NCBI RefSeq assembly: GCF_021130785.1
Contig: NC_060214.1
Span: 1,308,501 to 1,372,500 of the forward strand
Source: Homalodisca vitripennis
Taxonomy: Eukaryota > Arthropoda > Insecta > Hemiptera > Cicadellidae
Length of the DNA stretch: 64,000 nucleotides
Reading direction: 5' to 3'
Shown: in pieces, positions 58,622-64,000 of the stretch
Layout: each line of letters begins with the position of its first letter
How positions within the stretch are numbered: position 1 is the first letter of the stretch
The notes under the pieces: model-generated
Database searches by the model: none
What the model saw: the letters and a program-made list of their open reading frames with translations, nothing else
What the model was told of the DNA's origin: nothing
Made by a program: the position numbers and the translations under genes

Positions 58622-59610
58622 TCAGATCATTTGTAATCCAAGGCTTAAGCCTCTTGAATCTAGATGACTTTTTAATTGGTTTTCTAGAATTAATCGATCG
58701 CTTGGCCTACCATTTTTACAAAATTCGTATGTAGAACCGTTTACATTTTCGTTCTGAAAAATCGTCTTCCAGTCAATATGAGCAAGATTACGGGACAAAA
58801 GTGCAGAGTCTATAATCGTCTGTGAATCTGTATTTGTCATAACCGATGGTGCTGTAACGGGAAAAGTAATTGTAAGACCAGTGCTATAGTGATCAGTAAT
58901 CTCAGTCTGTAACACAGCTGCCTGTACGTTTGTTCAATGTCGTTATATCGTATAATAAAGTGATCCAGGCATGACTTTCTAGATTTTGTTACCCTTGTTG
59001 GTTTATCTATACAATGAATGAGACCAGCACCTACTATACAGTTCAAGTATCTGTCAGTATAAGGGGAGTTTGTTTCAAGCAAGTCAAAGTTGAAATCTCC
59101 AGCTAAGATAATTATTTCATCCTTATTCAAACTGTCAAGATAATGTTCTAAAGAATCCAAAAAAAGTTTTTAATGTCGCAGTCAAACGTACGGTAGAGAG
59201 CCACGAGACAAAAAGTTTTATGACAAAAATTAAAGTAGAGTTTTATGCCGTACGTGTCACCTATAGAAAATCTGTGATGCAGTAACTGACAACCGGTTAT
59301 TGTAGTAAAACAACTACACCATCAGCCTTGTTACGCTGCTTATCAGTAAGTACAAAGTCAAACCCGTCAATGGTCCACCCCTCCTCACCCCCCTCAACCA
59401 ACACTCTGTCAATATTATTATATCTAGCGAAGGAAGATCATTTAAATAAATCAAAAGTTCGTCAAAGTTTTTTGAAATACTTCTTATATTGCAATGGAAT
59501 ATTTTAAGTTTATCAACAGAATTACTACTAAAAAAAAAAATCTTTGTATTCAAAATATGATTCCAGTTCTAAACAATCGTTGTGGAAAAACAAAGAGTTG
59601 TCATCATTCT
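58622..59610 (-). pseudogene. Endonuclease part of the 55.9-59.6 kb LINE
   Basis: The segment starts with LKIFHCNIRSISKNFDELLI and continues DIIILTECWL (59514-59400), the first conserved blocks of an apurinic-type endonuclease with the catalytic Asn and Glu. After a frame change comes EIIILAGDFNFDLLETNSPY (about 59120-59060), which holds the GDFN catalytic block, and then RVTKSRKSCLDHFI (about 58995-58955), whose DH replaces the usual SxIDxI-type end. An A11 run at 59530-59540 breaks the frame near the start: upstream of it, LFFHNDCLELESYF is readable in another frame and may be the true N terminus. Confidence 0.75.
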
Positions 59611-59644
59611 CACCCATTTATGCCGTTCAAGCCCAATCACCCGC

Positions 59645-60300
59645 CCGGCCGGTCTAAATATTTGAAAGTAATAAAAGTATTATTTTATAAATGCGTATAC
59701 GTACCCTGGCATACACAGAAGTTTAATTAGCACTTAAATATTGCATATAATACGTTACTTATTTTTACTTCAGTAAGATGCATTTATATAAATCCATATT
59801 ATTACAATGTAATTACATTAAAATGGCCAATTTCAGTAGACGATTAAAAAGATTGCATAATTATACATATTAAAAGTTTTTCAAATTTAAAGATTGCAGT
59901 CTTACATAGACAAATTTAGAAGTTTGTGAATTCTGAACATTAAGTTTTATCATAAAAATAGTTTCTGGTTAAATAATAAAGTAATAATAAAGTAAATAAT
60001 TAAATAATCAATCTTAAAATTGACAGCCGATGAAGAACAGCTCATCTGTTCGACAGCCTGGTTCTTTAACCTTGTTAACAAAACCATGAAAAACCCACTC
60101 ATACTTCATTTATTTGGCTAGGGAAAAATTATATTTATCGATCTTTGAATGAATGCAGCAGTACATATGTTTTGTAACTTAAAGTTAGTGAAGTTGACAC
60201 ACAACATGGTGATTGTGATTCCTAACGTATTGGTGTCGCAACGCTCTGTTTTGTTTGTTTGTTTATTTTAATCTAGTTTGTAATTATGTATTAGGTTAGT
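59645..60300. other. AT-rich spacer downstream of the LINE 5' end
   Basis: No gene, array or hairpin was recognised. Confidence 0.3.
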
Positions 60301-60309
60301 TATTTACTT

Positions 60310-60345
60310 GAGAACGAGATCTGGTTGCAGATCTCGAAACGTAGT
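60310..60345 (+). repeat. Hairpin followed by GAAACGTAG (retroelement-end-like)
   Basis: GAACGAGATCTGGTTGCAGATCTCGAAACG: the perfect 8-bp stem GAGATCTG/CAGATCTC with loop GTTG is followed directly by GAAACGTAGTG. The arrangement 'GA..., stem-loop, CGAAACG' recurs at the ends of some Penelope-like and other retroelements (inference). A related layout lies inside the 23.6-kb foldback. Confidence 0.5.
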
Positions 60346-60569
60346 GTTACTGATATTTTTACTGAATAATGGCAAATTACCGGAAAATCCTATTTCCTTC
60401 ACAGTCCTTCCATAGTCAAAAACACAGTATTTGGTATTGTGAACATTATAAACTGTACACTTGTAAGCTTGAGTTTTGTTCGATACATGTAATGTAATCT
60501 GCGCATACGATATTGCAGCAACGGTCGTTATACACTTAAGGTTGTGTAAAGTGTTTGTTTTAAATTTTC

Positions 60570-60660
60570 ACTGTGACGTAACTGGAATGTTATTTGTGGA
60601 GGTTGTGGAGTGGACGGGGCTTGGAGAGATTACTGTGGGTTAATCTATATAAGCCGAAAC
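60570..60660 (+). promoter_or_regulatory. Promoter-like patch (CRE half, GC box, TATATAAG)
   Basis: TGACGTAA near 60573, GGACGGGGC near 60612 and TATATAAG at 60646-60653 occur within 80 bases in otherwise AT-rich DNA. No transcript can be traced from it. Confidence 0.25.
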
Positions 60661-61404
60661 ACTGGATAAACCTAAAATATCTATATACCAATTAATTTCA
60701 ATTCAAAAGGTACTTTGATTTGCTCGATTTATTTTTGCAAATTCTTCAAAAAGGTTTAATTCAATTATAAAATTAAATTTTATTCTTTCAAATCAATTTT
60801 GATATCTCAACACATCCGACTAAGTGGGATATTAATATAGTAATACAATACAGGTACCTATTCTTAAACAATCTTTATGAGCAAAATTATTTGGAAAGAT
60901 GGTAATCTTCACCTCAGGAGACGATCTAATGCAAATTGCGTCAATCAATACTTTGCAAAATACTAAGAATTGTAATCAATGGAGGAGCTTAAAATAGTTT
61001 AGTTCAGTCTTTCCATGCATACGATATCTTGAGAACATATTAATATATAAAATTGACATTTTTCATAAAGCTTAATTTTTATATAGACACAACGAGAATG
61101 AATCTCAGCCTCCTGGGAGTTAGATGATCGTTAGTGAACCCTTATTATAATATTGTCTTATGCGTAATTGTAGCATTTCCTACTTAAAAACATTTATTTA
61201 TGAAATGTTTATTTAAGAAAATATATGCGTAAATATTGTAATTTATTAGTGATGTCAAAGTTTCGGTAAAACAAATTATATAATTTTCTCAAGAAAGGGT
61301 CTGCGGATGTAGGATAATACAGTGAGATAGCAGATTGTTCTGGTATCTAGTTTAATAACGTGATTACAATAGGGGTAGTTTGAAGTTTACTTTATTCTCT
61401 CTGG

Positions 61405-61570
61405 CCTCTAGTGATTGGTTCGTTGGAGGTCAATCAAAGGCTTAGTTTTTAGTTAGCTGATTTATTGGAAGTGGAGGTATAAATAGCTACACCACACGAT
61501 TCTCGGTTTTTATTTGGAATGTTCTTTTGCTTCCTGTACCCATCTGCGAGGGATTTTGCGTAAGTATCTC
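61405..61570 (+). promoter_or_regulatory. Candidate promoter, first exon and splice donor
   Basis: Reversed CCAAT boxes (GATTGGTTCG near 61413 and TTATTGGAA near 61462) precede TATAAATAG at 61478-61486. About 30 bases later transcription could begin near 61508. At 61560 GTAAGTATC gives a near-perfect 5' splice site, so the first exon would be a non-coding leader of about 50 bases. The combination is better than chance TATA matches elsewhere in the window, but no downstream exon was identified. Confidence 0.35.
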
Positions 61571-61574
61571 TTTT

Positions 61575-64000
61575 TATAGTCGAATTGCGATTTTCAGATG
61601 GGAGTTTACGCAATTTTCAAGAGAACACATCTCGTTTCAAGTCTATTTCAGAGTAAATTATTCAATTTTAATATTATTTAATAGTCATTTGTAATAATTT
61701 ACCTTTCAACGGTCGGAAGAGTTTTATTCATCAGGATATAAACATTTAAATATATATTTTTGGGTAAAACATATTTAAATCAAAGTTTGTACTTTAAATC
61801 TGTACCAACAGTAACAGGTTGAGAAATAAGTAATAAAAAGAATATTTTTATTTATTAAATTTATAGTTAAATGCGGTTTAAGGAATAAAAAATGTAAAGG
61901 AATTTTGTGAAACTTGCGGATCTCTCTATAGTAACTACCATCGTATCGAGTAAATATTAGAATATATACATTACGTAAAGGAATGGGGTACGATTATTTG
62001 ACAATTTAAAATGTCGCATATGATATATGGCATATATTTGGCAATACATCTATTGACTACAATTTTGTGACTTAAAATTGTGTATACAACTGCAAAGAAG
62101 TATGTAACCCGACAAGAGGTATAGCGAGATATTCCTACCTTGTACAAGTTATAGTCTCCTGTTATGTAGAACCAGTCCTCATCTTTTCTATATAGCATTA
62201 ATGTCACAGACTACTATGTGAAGTATAAGAGCGTTCAGAACATTGGGAAGATGAGGATGTTTCAATTCACTTCAGGAACTACTGAATAATAAAACTCAGG
62301 TCAGCGACTTTATCCTCCCCAACATTGTCCTTGTGTGGCTCGGAGTTGGATATACTACTGGTGTGCTTTTTCTCTCATACCATAATTGGTGACTTTCGGT
62401 AATCAATTACCATATTAAACTTATTAACTCATCAAACGAATTCTGAAATGGAGGCTGTGTGAGCTTAGGTCACATTTTTAGATATATAACAGTTTCTACA
62501 CTAATAAACTCTTGCAAATTCAGTTGAACATAAATTTTCCAAATACTTTGAATTATTTATCCTACTTCATAACGTAGCTATGGTAGGGAAAGGTTAATGC
62601 AATGTGAATATTCCTCGCTGGCACAGACCTGACTTGTGGAATCTGGAGACAAGTTACTGTGAAGAGACCCAACACAAGTCGGCGATTAAGAAGCACAAAA
62701 TAATATCTTTACATCATTTCGACATCAGAAACACATAAACTACAAAATATAGTGTGATATAGGTGAATAATTATTCTCCCTGTTAAATCAGTTGCACAAT
62801 TCAGTGTACTACGGTGCCTTAGATATATTCTCTAAGTACGGCGGAGAAATGTATATTTATGTTATATATTGTTCTATGTATTTTACACCCACTTATTCTG
62901 ATCTGTATTAAAAGATGTACTTTTAAACTTAACAAAATTTTCAAAGTTATTCTATAAATATATTTTTTTTTTATATATATATAGTATATATATTATATAA
63001 ATAACCAACTTATTTCTATAAATTTTATTACATATATCAGTTGAGCGAGGACAGATATTTTATTGATATTTTTACATTTAAACCTTTTAGAAATCAACCT
63101 TGTAAAGAAGAATTTAAAAGCATTGCATGTTTGATGTAATTTTACATTTTGTTGTTATTGGGTTCCAAGCAGTTTGGAGAGAATTAAAGGTACTGAAAAG
63201 TTACTATAGCAAAACATGTAGCAATATTTAGTGTAATTAGGTTTAACAATACAAAGCATGAACTTACTTGTTTATAAACTATGATATGTTACAAAGAATA
63301 TTTGCCTCAAAAATATACGATTTCCAGAATATAATAATTAATTCAATAAAAGTTTGGATATTATAGTTTGTTAATTAATTAACATTTATTTTAACACCTT
63401 ATTGGCTACAAAATTAATTTAAGACGAAATGAGATGGTTATTGTTGGCAATTTTATTCAACATTCTATCAATTTCTACGAAGCATAAGTGTTAAAAATAA
63501 AATGAAATAAAAAAAACTCCCACTATGGAGTTTTCTATTTAATATAAAATTATATAACTCTGGGACGTGTGGTTTTTCGGGCCAGAGGTAATGATATTTT
63601 GTTACAAGTCATGTAAATATTTCGATGAGCACAATCCTGAGATAAATCACCAAAACATTGTTTTAAAACCCAGACATGATGTTACATATAAATAAAACTG
63701 TCTTAAAAAGGTCAAACGTAATGTTGCACTTATATGGGATTATAATTTGAGATATATAATCCCATAAAATATCTAGGAATCGTGAAATATTATAAAACTT
63801 GGTTTATGACGATTTGAAGTAAAAAAAAAAAACTGTTTTATAGCTAAAATGTTTTACAAAAAGAGAGTTCTTCATATGTAAAAAAGGTTACTGTTAGTTT
63901 TTATATCTACGCAAATTAATAATAAATCTAACTTTATCATGCTTAAGAAACTGCAGAATAAGACTAAAAATAATACAATGGAAAAGCTATGCACCGAAAT
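61575..64000. other. AT-rich stretch without recognisable genes
   Basis: If the 61.5-kb promoter is real, this is the start of its first intron. The one structure seen is the hairpin at 63733-63766. Confidence 0.3.
63733..63766. repeat. Perfect 12-bp-arm hairpin
   Basis: TATGGGATTATA, ten-base spacer, TATAATCCCATA. Confidence 0.8.

Larger units (their letters stand above)
55856..59640 (-). mobile_element. Nearly full-length LINE (Jockey/CR1 group), inactivated
   Basis: The element runs on the minus strand from about 59640 (5') to 55856 (3'). Its 3' end is marked by pentanucleotide repeats, seen on the plus strand as ATCAAATCAAATCAAATCA at about 55857-55875. A 3' UTR or C-terminal region with GGCCATTAAGGCCCATGTAGG (about 56266-56286) and a TA/CA microsatellite at 56105-56170 lie in between. 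Endonuclease, reverse transcriptase and C-terminal domains occur in the correct order but are split among frames. ORF1 was not found upstream of the endonuclease, so the 5' end is either lost or undefined. Confidence 0.75.

Overview
The window looks like nuclear DNA of an arthropod, most likely an insect and possibly a hemipteran. It is AT-rich by eye and gene-poor. It carries Jockey/CR1-type LINEs, an arthropod-type Mutator-like (MULE) transposase, and many unrelated short tandem arrays. The species cannot be fixed from the sequence, and no host protein-coding exon was recognised with confidence.

Region 1-3.1 kb is the most interesting part. It is a compact run of same-strand genes that looks like the morphogenesis module of an integrated Polinton/Maverick, adintovirus or Polinton-like virus element. 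In order it holds the C-terminal end of an adenain-type cysteine protease, two coiled-coil reading frames that are probably one broken fibre-like gene, a 47-residue zinc-ribbon protein, a 132-residue helical-repeat protein, and a 397-residue protein read as a double jelly-roll capsid protein. Four of the starts are preceded at once by a similar T-rich/TTAT-AAAT motif, which suggests a common promoter signal. The block is cut by the left edge of the window. Packaging ATPase, polymerase and integrase genes, if present, would lie upstream.

Region 3.2-5.0 kb is a 5'-truncated LINE reverse transcriptase on the minus strand, with an intact 598-residue frame, lying against the capsid gene's 3' end. 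From 5.0 to 30 kb there are no recognisable genes apart from a decayed LINE tail at 21.2-22.2 kb. The stretch is a mosaic of tandem arrays with periods near 40, 90-97, 113 and 140-142 bp, an 820-bp insertion inside one of these arrays, a 138-bp-arm foldback at 23.6-23.9 kb, and several short perfect hairpins.

Region 30.6-32.3 kb holds a nearly complete MULE transposase pseudogene on the minus strand, with three visible lesions. From 32 to 52 kb there is mostly unremarkable AT-rich DNA with a few two-copy duplications, microsatellites, a tRNA-like sequence at 45.9 kb and an unidentified coding-like fragment at 33.9-34.1 kb.

Region 52.8-53.5 kb contains a decayed LINE ORF1 on the plus strand. 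Region 55.9-59.6 kb holds a nearly full-length but frameshifted LINE on the minus strand, with endonuclease, reverse transcriptase and a pentanucleotide 3' tail. The last 4 kb has a promoter-like sequence followed by a strong splice-donor match near 61.5 kb, which may be the first exon of a host transcript. The genes do not form a host pathway. The window is best read as a graveyard of mobile elements with one viral-type gene cluster.
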